Positions 20,930-29,653 of a stretch of DNA of 64,000 nt are shown here, in pieces. A program made the position numbers and the translations under genes. Position 1 is the stretch's first letter, and every line of letters starts with the position of its first letter. The notes beneath the pieces are model-generated. The model was not told the origin of the DNA. It did not search any database and saw only the letters and a program-made list of their open reading frames with translations. Source of the DNA: Candidatus Uabimicrobium amorphum (GTDB lineage Bacteria > Planctomycetota > Uabimicrobiia > Uabimicrobiales > Uabimicrobiaceae); the NCBI RefSeq assembly GCF_009002475.1, contig NZ_AP019860.1, forward strand, positions 9,315,001-9,379,000, read 5' to 3'.

Positions 20930-21655
20930 TTAACGTCCGTATCTTAATCGCTCACCCAAAACTTCTGGAAGTCCAGCATTTATAATTTTTTCAATCGCCG
21001 TTTCAATGTCGTATTCTAAACGATGAATTTCAACCACTTTTTCCTCGTCGTCATAAATCGCACAACTTGCCAATGGATTTCCATCTCTTGGTTGACCGAC
21101 GCTTCCGACATTGACGAGTACTTTTTCATTTTCGTTTATTTTTATTTTTGTATCCAAACAATATGTGACGCGTTCTTTTTCGATGAAAGCTATGGGAACG
21201 TGTGAATGTCCATAAAAACATACAGGTGTATTGAGAATTTCTAGTGATAAAAGCGCATCGTGAATACTTTGGATGTAATCGAACATTTCGGGAAAATTCA
21301 GTGAACCATGTACCAAGGTTAGTGTATCTTCTAGTTCGTGTACAAGTCCCAAGTTACCCAAAAATTTGATTTGTTCGTCCCCTAACTGCTCCCGTGTCCA
21401 TAAAACCGCTTGTTGAGCAAAAGGGTTGAAGTAAGTGATATCGATATTGCCTGCAATAGCATAATCATGGTTACCAGCTACAATTAAGCTATCTAATTCG
21501 ATAACTTTTTGCAGACATTCTTTAGGATTCGCTCCGTAACCTACAATATCGCCAAGGCACAGGTATTTATCTACTTTTTGCTCTTGAAAAAATTGTATGA
21601 CAGTTTCTAAGGCTTCTAAATTTCCATGGATATCACTATACAATCCGTATCGCAA
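20930..21655 (-). CDS. calcineurin-like metallophosphoesterase (copy 1)
   Basis: This encodes 241 residues starting from TTG at 21655 (MRYGLYSDIHGN), with AGGAG 7 bp upstream. Metal-binding motifs SDIHGN, LGDIVGYG, AGNHDYA, LVHGSL and YGHSHVP are all intact. It is a paralogue of the protein at 16950-17675, with the same length and the same start of sequence. It heads the minus-strand run that continues through two TPR genes and ligA. Substrate is unknown. Confidence 0.87.
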   Translation of the reverse strand: MRYGLYSDIHGNLEALETVIQFFQEQKVDKYLCLGDIVGYGANPKECLQKVIELDSLIVAGNHDYAIAGNIDITYFNPFAQQAVLWTREQLGDEQIKFLGNLGLVHELEDTLTLVHGSLNFPEMFDYIQSIHDALLSLEILNTPVCFYGHSHVPIAFIEKERVTYCLDTKIKINENEKVLVNVGSVGQPRDGNPLASCAIYDDEEKVVEIHRLEYDIETAIEKIINAGLPEVLGERLRYGR

Positions 21656-22005
21656 ATGTAATCTCCTAGCCTTTTAATGTTTATGTGTGTTAGTTTAAAA
21701 ATTTGCAAACTTACTTATAAAGTTGGCAAAACCCATATCTAGGGTATATGATTCAATAGGGATGAATTAAATCTCTTTTGGTTCTAGAGAGATATTCCCT
21801 AACAAAGTTATTTTTAATACCCTTATTATACGTAACGTGGTAAATGTTTTAAAATAACAAAGTCAGGCAAAAAAAGCCATAATATTTTTCGTTTCCTGAC
21901 AAGACCTTAAATTAAAGAACGGTAAAAAAATATTTCCATTGTAAAATTTTGTTGCAATTATGGTGTAGTTAGTATAGAAACAAAGTGTTTTTTGTGAAAA
22001 TAATA

Positions 22006-22167
22006 TAGGGCGTGTCATCAATTAACCTTCATTCACTATTGAGCCCTTCTAAATACTAGCGTCGTTACTCCTTATTTGAATAACCTAGTTATGACGCATA
22101 CGGAGCGCCTAGCTAGAATTTACAATGACTTTAATATTAAATAAACTTTAATTGATGACACGCCCTA
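22006..22167. mobile_element. MITE-like element with perfect 20-bp terminal inverted repeats
   Basis: The ends TAGGGCGTGTCATCAATTAA and its exact reverse complement lie 162 bp apart, outer ends included. If the outermost TA is counted as a target duplication, the element is GGGCG...CGCCC flanked by TA. The interior has no open frame of useful length, so it would need a transposase in trans. The right end is 20 bp from the acyl-CoA dehydrogenase start codon and leaves its Shine-Dalgarno intact. The remainder of the intergenic region, 21656-22005, is AT-rich with no gene that I can support. Confidence 0.8.
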
Positions 22168-22187
22168 ATGACAGGAAAGGATTTTTT

Positions 22188-23336
22188 ATGAGTCAGCTAC
22201 CAACATCGCTGAATGTTTATAGCGAAGATGAAATGATGTTCCGCGATACTGTAAGAAAATTTGCGCAAAACAAATTAAAGCCTGTTGTTTCCGAAATGGA
22301 AAAAAATGAAAAAATTGCCCCTGAAATCATCAAAGAACTTTTTGATTTGGGATTGATGTCGGTAGAAATTCCCGAAGATTACGATGGTACGGGAGCTAAC
22401 TTTACAAGTTCCATCATTGTTGTGGAAGAGATATCGTCTGTAGATCCTTCTGTGGGGGTGATGGTCGATGTACAAAATACCTTAGTTAATAATGCTTTCA
22501 TTCGTTGGGGAACCGATGAACAAAAGCAAAAATATTTACCGCAGCTCGCAACGGGAAAAATTGGTGCATACTCTCTTTCTGAAGCTGGTTCGGGAAGTGA
22601 TGCTTTTGCTTTGCGTGTGACGGCAGAAGACAAAGGTGACCACTATGTTCTAAATGGTGAAAAAATGTGGGTGACAAATGGTGGTGAAGCAGGAATTTTT
22701 ATCGTGTTTGCTTCGGTAGATCGCGAAAAAGGTTACAAAGGCATCACCGGTTTTATTGTTGAAAGAGATTTTCCTGGATTCAGTATTGGAAAAAAAGAAG
22801 ATAAGTTAGGAATACGTGCGAGTAGTACATGTTCGCTTATTTTGGACAATTGTAAAGTTCCGAAAGAGAATGTTCTCGGTGAAGTGGGCAAAGGTTACAA
22901 AATTGCCATAGAGACTCTCAATGAAGGGCGTATAGGAATCGGAGCGCAGATGGTGGGATTATCAAGAGGTGCTCTTGAGTATGCCATTAATTATACCAAA
23001 GAGCGCAAACAATTTGGCAAAACCATTGGTGAATTCCAAGGAATGCAATTTTTATTAGCAGATCTCGCCACACAGTTAGAAGCCGCACGTTTGATGGTAT
23101 ATAACGCTTCGCGTCTGAAAGATGCAGGGTTACCATTTGTAAAAGAAGCGGCAATGGCGAAATATCTATCTTCTACCACAGCGGAAAGAATTTCTAGTAA
23201 AGCCATTGAGATTTTAGGTGGGTATGGGTATACCAAAGAGTACCCGATTGAAAAATTTTATCGCGACTCTAAAATTGGTCAAATTTACGAAGGAACTACA
23301 CATATGCAATTGATGACAATTGCAAAAATGTTGTAG
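22188..23336 (+). CDS. acyl-CoA dehydrogenase
   Basis: This encodes 382 residues. The ATG at 22188 follows AGGAAAGG by 7 bp. In-frame upstream codons lie inside the MITE-like end and are rejected. Family motifs are YSLSEAGSGSDAFAL and MWVTNGGEAG (FAD and substrate binding), ERKQFGKTIGEFQ, and IYEGTTHMQ, whose Glu is the usual catalytic base position in short-chain enzymes. The protein is soluble and catalyses FAD-dependent alpha-beta desaturation of an acyl-CoA. It is followed after 8 bp by a membrane-anchored propeller gene. Its promoter probably lies within or left of the MITE-like element. Confidence 0.93.
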   Translation: MSQLPTSLNVYSEDEMMFRDTVRKFAQNKLKPVVSEMEKNEKIAPEIIKELFDLGLMSVEIPEDYDGTGANFTSSIIVVEEISSVDPSVGVMVDVQNTLVNNAFIRWGTDEQKQKYLPQLATGKIGAYSLSEAGSGSDAFALRVTAEDKGDHYVLNGEKMWVTNGGEAGIFIVFASVDREKGYKGITGFIVERDFPGFSIGKKEDKLGIRASSTCSLILDNCKVPKENVLGEVGKGYKIAIETLNEGRIGIGAQMVGLSRGALEYAINYTKERKQFGKTIGEFQGMQFLLADLATQLEAARLMVYNASRLKDAGLPFVKEAAMAKYLSSTTAERISSKAIEILGGYGYTKEYPIEKFYRDSKIGQIYEGTTHMQLMTIAKML

Positions 23337-23344
23337 AAAGATAA

Positions 23345-24391
23345 ATGTCTACAGGCAAATTTATTTTTGGCATTTTATTTTTTATAACGAGTTTGTGGAG
23401 CCAGCAACAAAGTGTTCACCAAATCATTGCGGTAAATAGCATTCATGCGTATGCCGCAGCACAGGACAAATTGTTCGTATTTGATGCTGGTTCGCAAAAA
23501 TGGCGCGAAATTTCATTTTTTGCTGTAAACGCTAAGCAAAAAAAATCGCGCCAAGATTTTATCCGTGCTTCGTGTTGTGATGCACAAGGCAATTTATGGA
23601 TACTGCTTCCCAATAAGATCGTCGTGTACTTTCGCGACCGCGATGTGTGGGAGAATATCAAAATCCAAAATCTTTCTCCATCGTTTTTTGCAAAAGTAGA
23701 TATGGTCTATTGGAACAAAAAAATATGGATTGCCACTCACGAAGAACTTTTGGGTTACGATATTGAAGATGAAAAGTGGATGTCAAAAGAATATCCCATC
23801 GGCATTAGTGGTGGAACGATTCGCATTGGTTTAGACAAACGCTTGTGGTTAAGTGGTCGTGTGAGCTTTGACGGCCAAACGTGGCAAAAATTACCACCGA
23901 TTCCCAATATGTGGCAAGAAAAGCAAAACGAATCTTTTGCGATTGACTCTCAAGGACGTCCGTGGGTAATTACCGATGCCCATGTTTACTTTTTTGACTT
24001 TCTACATCGCAAATGGGAACTGGCAACGCCATCGCTTATCATGACGCGTCTAACATCTATTACATGTTTTCAAAATGAGATGTGGATATGTGACTATGGC
24101 AAGGGGGTTTTTAAGTTTGTCGCCAATAAATGGACTAAGGTTACCCTGGAGCAGCCACGCCCTAGTCTTGACTATGGACATAAATTTTTTGTGGGTAACA
24201 ATTGTTTGTGGATCAACACTTATTTTGGCGTGGGAAGTTTTGATGGACAAAAGTGGCGTTCTCATTTCGACTACACACAATACGATTCAGTGAATCAACT
24301 CTTTTACACAACCCTCGCGACAATTATTATCTTGCTTCTCGTGTGGATTGTGTCTATCTTTGTGGTAAATCGCTACAACAAAACCTCCTAA
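23345..24391 (+). CDS. exported propeller protein with C-terminal membrane anchor
   Basis: This encodes 348 residues. A signal peptide is followed by about 270 residues of repeats such as DAQGNLWILLPN, IGLDKRLWLSG and DSQGRPWVITDAHVYFFD, which match the pattern of two-component-regulator propellers. One transmembrane helix near the end (TTLATIIILLLVWIVSIFVV) leaves a short basic tail. No kinase or output domain is attached, unlike classic hybrid sensors. The Shine-Dalgarno is weak (GAAAGAT), and it lies 8 bp after the dehydrogenase gene, so coupling is likely. Confidence 0.7.
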   Translation: MSTGKFIFGILFFITSLWSQQQSVHQIIAVNSIHAYAAAQDKLFVFDAGSQKWREISFFAVNAKQKKSRQDFIRASCCDAQGNLWILLPNKIVVYFRDRDVWENIKIQNLSPSFFAKVDMVYWNKKIWIATHEELLGYDIEDEKWMSKEYPIGISGGTIRIGLDKRLWLSGRVSFDGQTWQKLPPIPNMWQEKQNESFAIDSQGRPWVITDAHVYFFDFLHRKWELATPSLIMTRLTSITCFQNEMWICDYGKGVFKFVANKWTKVTLEQPRPSLDYGHKFFVGNNCLWINTYFGVGSFDGQKWRSHFDYTQYDSVNQLFYTTLATIIILLLVWIVSIFVVNRYNKTS

Positions 24392-24437
24392 GTTCATCGG
24401 CAAAGACCAAAGTATATTTTTCGCTGATGAACTTAGG
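24387..24437. terminator. long-stem hairpin, possible bidirectional terminator
   Basis: Fifteen-bp arms cctaagttcatcggc and gctgatgaacttagg (one G-U pair) enclose a 21-nt loop between two convergent genes. The left arm includes the stop codon of the upstream gene. There is no clean T run, so termination is inferred from position. Confidence 0.5.
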
Positions 24438-24453
24438 GCATGTCAAACTCGAA

Positions 24454-26088
24454 TTATTTTATACGGTACTTATCCATATAAATACGAAATAGTAGTGCAC
24501 TTCCCATGAAAATGGAGATTACGTAACCTACAATTCCGGTAATGGATACTTCACTGATCAATGGGGGACTTTTTAGCGCCAGTAGAAACGATGACCCCAG
24601 AAATAAAGCGGAAATGACAAGTCCCATCACTAAACGATTCACACTGTCCTCAAGGCGTTTATGCTCAAATTTGATGTTGACATCACCGCTTTGCAAGCGT
24701 TCAACTATGTCCACTAACCCCATGGGAACTGTTTTTACGACGCGTTCCCAATCCATGAACAAGTTTTCCATGATGCGTTTTTGTCGTGCAGGAGATAAAC
24801 GACGTGCGATCATTTGGTTGCGATAGGGGGCGATGAGTCCTATTAAATTAAAATCAGCTGAGAGATTGTGCGAGGTTCCTTCTAACATTACTAAGACTTT
24901 GATGAGTAGTGATACACCTGCTGGAAGCACGATTCTGTGACGACGTATCAAATCGGACATTTCCTCCAGAGCCTTTTGTAAATTGACATCTTTGAGATTC
25001 ATCGTGCCATAGTATTCGGAGAATTCTTTGATGTCGCTTTGCAGTTGTGCGCGGTTAAGGTCACGGGGTATAGAGCCCAAGCGAATGATTAGATTGGTGA
25101 GCTTGGGGCCGTTGTTGCGCACAAGGCACATTAGCATGTCTTCTATGTCTTCACGTAGCTCGTCGCTGAGAAGCCCCACCATCCCACAGTCGATGATACC
25201 AATGCGATTGTTGCTCATCGCAAATAAATTTCCTGGATGTGGATCGGCATGGTAAAAGCCGTGAACGAAAATCATGCGCAAAAACATGTCGGCTCCCACT
25301 TCGGCGAGTTCCTTGACATCATAGCCTTGCTCTAGGAGCGTGTCTTTTTGCGAAAGCGGTATGCCTTCTAGCTTCTCCATTGTGAGAACTCTACCCGTAC
25401 AGTAATCGCCAAAAGCCTTGGGTATGTAGACGCGCTTGTCATCCTTGAAATTGAGCGCAAATTTTTCGAGGTTGCGCTTCTCGCGATTGAAATCCAACTC
25501 GCGAAGTAATAAACGTTTGAATTCTTCGCAAGTTTCGCGTGGACGATAGTTGCGACTTTCCTCAACGTATCTTTCGACAAGATCCGCTAAATCCAAAAGA
25601 ATCTCTAAGTCCAAACGGATTTTTTCTTCGATATTGGCGTGTTGTACTTTGACAACGACTTTTTCTCCGCTTTTGAGTTGCGCTAAATGTACTTGTCCTA
25701 TAGATGCCGAAGCCAAAGCCTTTAGATCGAAAGACGCGAATAACTCATCCACAGATTGCCCAAATTCGCTGTGGATAGTTTCCCGTACTTGTTGTGGAGG
25801 ATCACTAGGGACATTGGATTGTAAATGCTTTAGCTCTTCGGCCATTTCTGGATGGATGAGATCAGGACGTGTACTGAGTATTTGTCCTAGCTTGATAAAT
25901 GTGGGACCCAATTCGGCAATGGCCATACGCGTTCTTTGTGCGGAAGAGTATTGGGTAAGATCTTTGCCACATTTTTTGTCGAAAATATCGTTGGCAAAGT
26001 CCAAATTGAGTTTTCCCAACCAACTGGCGATTTCATATTTGGCGCAAATGGTGAATATTTCTCGATAGCGATTTACTTTAGACAACAT
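24454..26088 (-). CDS. ABC1/UbiB (AarF) family atypical kinase
   Basis: This encodes 544 residues from ATG 26088, which has GGAGAG upstream; a much longer frame to 26343 is not supported. Family hallmarks are the KxGQ motif in FIKLGQILSTRPDLI, the alanine-rich loop ASASIGQVHLAQL, ADPHPGN in YHADPHPGNLFAM, and IIDCGMVG. Two hydrophobic C-terminal helices anchor it to the membrane. UbiB proteins support isoprenoid-quinone biosynthesis or lipid homeostasis as ATPases. The neighbouring fatty-acid hydroxylase and the distant hopene cyclase fit a lipid setting, but no quinone gene is adjacent. Confidence 0.93.
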   Translation of the reverse strand: MLSKVNRYREIFTICAKYEIASWLGKLNLDFANDIFDKKCGKDLTQYSSAQRTRMAIAELGPTFIKLGQILSTRPDLIHPEMAEELKHLQSNVPSDPPQQVRETIHSEFGQSVDELFASFDLKALASASIGQVHLAQLKSGEKVVVKVQHANIEEKIRLDLEILLDLADLVERYVEESRNYRPRETCEEFKRLLLRELDFNREKRNLEKFALNFKDDKRVYIPKAFGDYCTGRVLTMEKLEGIPLSQKDTLLEQGYDVKELAEVGADMFLRMIFVHGFYHADPHPGNLFAMSNNRIGIIDCGMVGLLSDELREDIEDMLMCLVRNNGPKLTNLIIRLGSIPRDLNRAQLQSDIKEFSEYYGTMNLKDVNLQKALEEMSDLIRRHRIVLPAGVSLLIKVLVMLEGTSHNLSADFNLIGLIAPYRNQMIARRLSPARQKRIMENLFMDWERVVKTVPMGLVDIVERLQSGDVNIKFEHKRLEDSVNRLVMGLVISALFLGSSFLLALKSPPLISEVSITGIVGYVISIFMGSALLFRIYMDKYRIK

Positions 26089-26194
26089 ACAGCTCTCCGT
26101 TATGATAAAATATGGTTTGTTGAGTATAATGTAGCATTGATATTGTATTTTGACACGCATAAAATAAAGCAATAAACACAAATAAAAACGTGTT

Positions 26195-26258
26195 ATGCCT
26201 CTCCCACAGGGAGAGGCATGAGAATTAAGGTTTTTAGCGAAGCTAAAGCCTATAATTC
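26195..26258. repeat. REP-like pair of hairpins
   Basis: The first hairpin, 26195-26219, has perfect 11-bp arms ATGCCTCTCCC and GGGAGAGGCAT around ACA. The second, 26222-26258, has GAATTA/TAATTC outside and AGGTTTTTAGC/GCTAAAGCCT inside. Two adjacent palindromes in a 338-bp intergenic space (26089-26426) resemble repetitive extragenic palindromes. Nothing else is visible there apart from the hexamer tract. Confidence 0.6.
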
Positions 26259-26386
26259 GATGGTGAGGGCACCAACTGTAAGTAGAAATTCTTATCTGAA
26301 ATGAACAATCTCGAATTACGATGTACACATCAATAAAAAACATAGTTTATGTATTGTATTGTACAAAAAACGATTTTAAAATGACG

Positions 26387-26410
26387 GGATCGGAAACGGG
26401 ATCGGGCTCG
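26387..26410. repeat. short hexanucleotide tract
   Basis: Four hexamers in register, GGATCG, GAAACG, GGATCG and GGCTCG, share the form NNNNCG with the tracts at 17747-17812 and 39248-39315. The tract ends 16 bp before the hydroxylase start codon. Confidence 0.5.
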
Positions 26411-26426
26411 AATTTAAGAGGGAATC

Positions 26427-27179
26427 ATGACACAAAAAATGTATATAGTTTTGGGAACATTGTTTGTTTTGGGAATCGCCGAAAATCTATTTTCTTTTTA
26501 CAAAAGCAATCGCAGTTATTGGCAAAAAATTCGCGACAATTATGGCTTGGCGGTCGTGAATACTGTTGTTGTAAACTTTGCCTTTGTATTTCTCTTGTCC
26601 TGGATCACGACACAGACGCTTTTTACAGGAATACTGTCTTTCATTACAACCAACACATACACTTCAGGAATACTGGCGTTTCTAGTTTTAGATTTTTTTA
26701 TGTATATGTGGCATCGACTTATGCACGAATGGGATTTTGCATGGAATTTTCACCAAGTGCACCACAGTGAATTGGACATGAATACCAGTTCGAGCTTTCG
26801 CTTTCATTTTGTGGAAATTGCCGCGTCGAAAATTTTTCTATTGCTATGGATCGGTTTATGGGGAATAGATGTGGTGTTCTATTTTATGTATGAGGCCGTA
26901 TTTATGGTGAGCGTGTTGTTGCAACACAGTAATATTCATATTCCCTACAAGTTAGATAAACTAATGAGTTATGTCGTTGTTACCCCTAATTTTCATCGCA
27001 TACACCACTCGCAAGATACCCACGAAAGCAATGCCAATTACTCTAGTATCCTAACGATTTGGGATTGGGTCTTTGGTACACTTGTATGGAATCACCATCC
27101 ACAACATATCAAAATCGGTATGAAAAAATACCCCCTTCCACAAAATGTGTGGCAGCTTTTGAAAATGCCATGGAGCTAA
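26427..27179 (+). CDS. fatty acid hydroxylase/sterol desaturase family protein
   Basis: This encodes 250 residues with AGAGGG before the ATG. The di-iron histidine boxes are in order: WHRLMHE (HxxxH), NFHQVHHSE (HxxHH), and later PNFHRIHHSQ (HxxHH). Several hydrophobic helices place it in the membrane. The family uses molecular oxygen and a non-haem di-iron centre to hydroxylate or desaturate lipids; the exact substrate cannot be read. It converges on the LRR gene and overlaps it by 4 bp. Confidence 0.9.
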   Translation: MTQKMYIVLGTLFVLGIAENLFSFYKSNRSYWQKIRDNYGLAVVNTVVVNFAFVFLLSWITTQTLFTGILSFITTNTYTSGILAFLVLDFFMYMWHRLMHEWDFAWNFHQVHHSELDMNTSSSFRFHFVEIAASKIFLLLWIGLWGIDVVFYFMYEAVFMVSVLLQHSNIHIPYKLDKLMSYVVVTPNFHRIHHSQDTHESNANYSSILTIWDWVFGTLVWNHHPQHIKIGMKKYPLPQNVWQLLKMPWS

Positions 27180-28939
27180 GACGAAACATACGTTTTCTTC
27201 TTTTCCAAATCTTGTTGGATTTCGTCGCTGAGTTGCACGGAATCGTCTATATATAAACTTTCAAGAGTAAGCCATGTGATTTCTTTTGGTAGAGATGTCA
27301 TTGGTGTACCACACAGACATAGTTCGCGCAGCGAAGTAAGGTACCCAATCGTCGCAGGAAGTTTTGTTACATTTGTTCCCTCCAAACTCAGGGCTTTTAG
27401 TTTGCTAAGTTGTCCAATTTCCTGTGGTAGCTCTTCTATATTTGTTTCGCACAATAGAAGTCTTTCTAAATTGGCAAGTTTTCCCATTTCAGGTGGAAGT
27501 GTTGTTAATTTTGTGTCGCTCAATTCCAACTCTTGCAAATTTTTGAGTTGGCCAATTTCACAGGGAAGTATTGCCAAGTTAGTGTTGTTTAATTGAAGTG
27601 ATTTCAAATTCGTTAGCTCACCAATTTCAGTAGGTAGAGACGCTATTTGAGTTTCACTTGCCCATAAATCATGTAACGAAGATAATTGACCTATTTCTTT
27701 AGGTAATAAGGTTATTGGTGTTTCGTCAATATTGAGTACTTTTAAAGAACGAAGTTGACCAATTTCTTTAGGCAGGCTTTGCAAAGAGGACTGCCATAAT
27801 TTTAACTCCCACAATTTTTTGAGTTGGCCGATTTGCCGCGGAAGTTGTTGTACTGTCGATTGTGATAAGTTTAGCCTCTCCAGAGACGACAATTGGCCGA
27901 TTTGTGGAGGGAGATATACAAGTTCTGTTTCGTCCAAATGTAATTTTTTTAATGATGAAAGCTTACCAATCGTTTTTGGTAATCGCAGATTTTTTAGTCT
28001 TAACAAAGACAACTCTTCCAAAGAAGAAAGATTACCTATTTCCATGGGAAGCTCACTTATATTTATTCCATTTAAACTTAACTCGTGCAGAGAATTCAGT
28101 TTACCAATTTCCTTGGGTAATACATTCAATGGAGAATACGACAAATTCAAACGCTCTAGCGAAGAAAGTTGGCCTATTGTGGGAGGTAATGAAGCTACTT
28201 TTGATTCTACTAAATGTAGCTCTTCGAGTGAGTGAAGTGCACCAATTTGATGGGGAAGTTCTGATAGCGCTGTGTATGAAAGATCTAGTATTTTCAAGGC
28301 AGAGAGTTTTTCTACTTCCGGCAACAGTTCAGTGATTTTTGTACCACTCAAATCTAAATGTTGCAATGAGGAGAGGTTTTGAATTTGTGGTGGAAGTACG
28401 GTTATTTGTGTTTTGTTGAGGTCTAAACGTTGTAACGAAGAGAGTTGCCCTATTTCTGGTGGAAGTTCTGTTATTTCGGTATGGTCGAGTTCTAAATGTC
28501 TCAATGAAGAGAGTTGGCCTATTTGCGGTGGAAGTGTTCTAATTTTTGAACGGCTCAGGTTTAGATATTGAAGTGACGAGAGTTGGCAAAGTTCTACAGG
28601 AAGTAGTAGTGATGTAAACCCGCTCATATTAATGTGGGTGAGGGAAGAGAACTGCGCAATATTTTTCGGCATTTCCCAAGAATGCGCTGTTTTTAGATGT
28701 GTAATGAATGTGTATTTTTCGTCAGGCATTCCCGAAAAGAAAACACTTTGTGAGAAATTGCAATTGATAAAGTGACATTGGGGCGCGTCGTAAAACCCTA
28801 CAGCTGTACGAAAACTGCAATTGTCAAATGTGCAGTTCTTTATTGTGACGAAGGTGTCTAAAAAGAAAACACAATCATAATAAAACGTATTACTTTCTAT
28901 ATGCGTAAGGGACTTGCTTTTTACCTTGTTGTATTGCAT
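27176..28939 (-). CDS. leucine-rich repeat protein, about 20 repeats
   Basis: This encodes 587 residues; the Shine-Dalgarno is AAGGGAAA. From about residue 118 to 580 there are 20 consecutive 23-residue LRRs of the form LPxEIGQLSSLxxLxLxxTxI, similar to ROCO/SHOC2-type repeats. The first 90 residues instead look like pentapeptide/beta-helix strands (TIKNCTFDNCSF, CHFINCNFSQSVFF). No signal peptide, transmembrane helix, GTPase or kinase domain is present. It is probably a cytoplasmic protein-interaction solenoid. The high internal identity of the repeats suggests recent expansion. Confidence 0.92.
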   Translation of the reverse strand: MQYNKVKSKSLTHIESNTFYYDCVFFLDTFVTIKNCTFDNCSFRTAVGFYDAPQCHFINCNFSQSVFFSGMPDEKYTFITHLKTAHSWEMPKNIAQFSSLTHINMSGFTSLLLPVELCQLSSLQYLNLSRSKIRTLPPQIGQLSSLRHLELDHTEITELPPEIGQLSSLQRLDLNKTQITVLPPQIQNLSSLQHLDLSGTKITELLPEVEKLSALKILDLSYTALSELPHQIGALHSLEELHLVESKVASLPPTIGQLSSLERLNLSYSPLNVLPKEIGKLNSLHELSLNGINISELPMEIGNLSSLEELSLLRLKNLRLPKTIGKLSSLKKLHLDETELVYLPPQIGQLSSLERLNLSQSTVQQLPRQIGQLKKLWELKLWQSSLQSLPKEIGQLRSLKVLNIDETPITLLPKEIGQLSSLHDLWASETQIASLPTEIGELTNLKSLQLNNTNLAILPCEIGQLKNLQELELSDTKLTTLPPEMGKLANLERLLLCETNIEELPQEIGQLSKLKALSLEGTNVTKLPATIGYLTSLRELCLCGTPMTSLPKEITWLTLESLYIDDSVQLSDEIQQDLEKKKTYVSS

Positions 28940-29095
28940 GTCTTTTTCCCTTGAATGGATGGTAGAAAAGAGTATTTATTTTTTCTTTGCAACTTTTTAC
29001 ATTTTACATTCGTAATAGGAATAGAACACTAAAATTCGAATTTTGCAGAAGAGTTGACGGTAAGAAAGATTAGCAAGCTCTTCAGGAGTACAAGA

Positions 29096-29653
29096 GTGAA
29101 CGATGAAAAAATTTTCGCGCTGTTTGTCAAAGGCGAAGGAGCCATGCTGGGGGTGTTGGTAAAAAAGTACCAAGACCCCTTGTACAAATATTTGGTGAGA
29201 TATACCAACAATACCACGCTTGCCGAAGAAATTTTACAAGAAACGTTTATCAAAGTGTATGAGCACAGTGATAAATACGATTTGCAAAAACCTTTTCGTC
29301 CGTGGTTGTATAAAGTTGCTCTCAATACTGCCCGAGATAAACTGCGACAAAAAAAGCTCGATTGGCAATCTTTAGCCGATAAGGAGGAACCTATGGCAGT
29401 GAACTCTCCCGTTCGCGATTTGCAAAGTAGGGAAATTGGGGAAATGATTCGCAAAGCGGTTGCGGAATTGGCCCCAAACCAACGACAGGTTTTTATTTTG
29501 CGACAGTATGAAAAAATGTCATATGCGGATATCAGCACCGCGGTAGAACGCCCACTAAATACCGTAAAGTCTGATATGCGTCGTGCCTTGCAATCGTTAC
29601 GTGAATTACTAGCATCTCTTACGGATATTGCGATGGAAGGGAAATATATATGA
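29096..29653 (+). CDS. ECF-type RNA polymerase sigma factor
   Basis: This encodes 185 residues from GTG 29096, with AGGAG 7 bp upstream. Region 2 is seen as YQDPLYKYLVRYTNNTTLAEEI-like sequence followed by TFIKVYEH and FRPWLYKVALNTARDKLR. Region 4 is seen as LAPNQRQVFILRQYEKMSYADIS with NTVKSDMRRAL. Region 3 is absent, as in ECF sigmas. Its stop overlaps the start of the next gene (ATGA), whose product has an anti-sigma zinc finger. The two probably form a sigma/anti-sigma pair responding to an envelope signal. Confidence 0.93.
   Translation: MNDEKIFALFVKGEGAMLGVLVKKYQDPLYKYLVRYTNNTTLAEEILQETFIKVYEHSDKYDLQKPFRPWLYKVALNTARDKLRQKKLDWQSLADKEEPMAVNSPVRDLQSREIGEMIRKAVAELAPNQRQVFILRQYEKMSYADISTAVERPLNTVKSDMRRALQSLRELLASLTDIAMEGKYI

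Noticed and set aside
22152..22187. An upstream start for the acyl-CoA dehydrogenase
   Set aside because: It would begin inside the MITE-like inverted repeat, and the Shine-Dalgarno AGGAAAGG points to ATG 22188.
26089..26343. An 85-codon N-terminal extension of the UbiB-family protein
   Set aside because: It crosses REP-like hairpins, has no ribosome site, and the ATG at 26088 has GGAGAG at a good distance.
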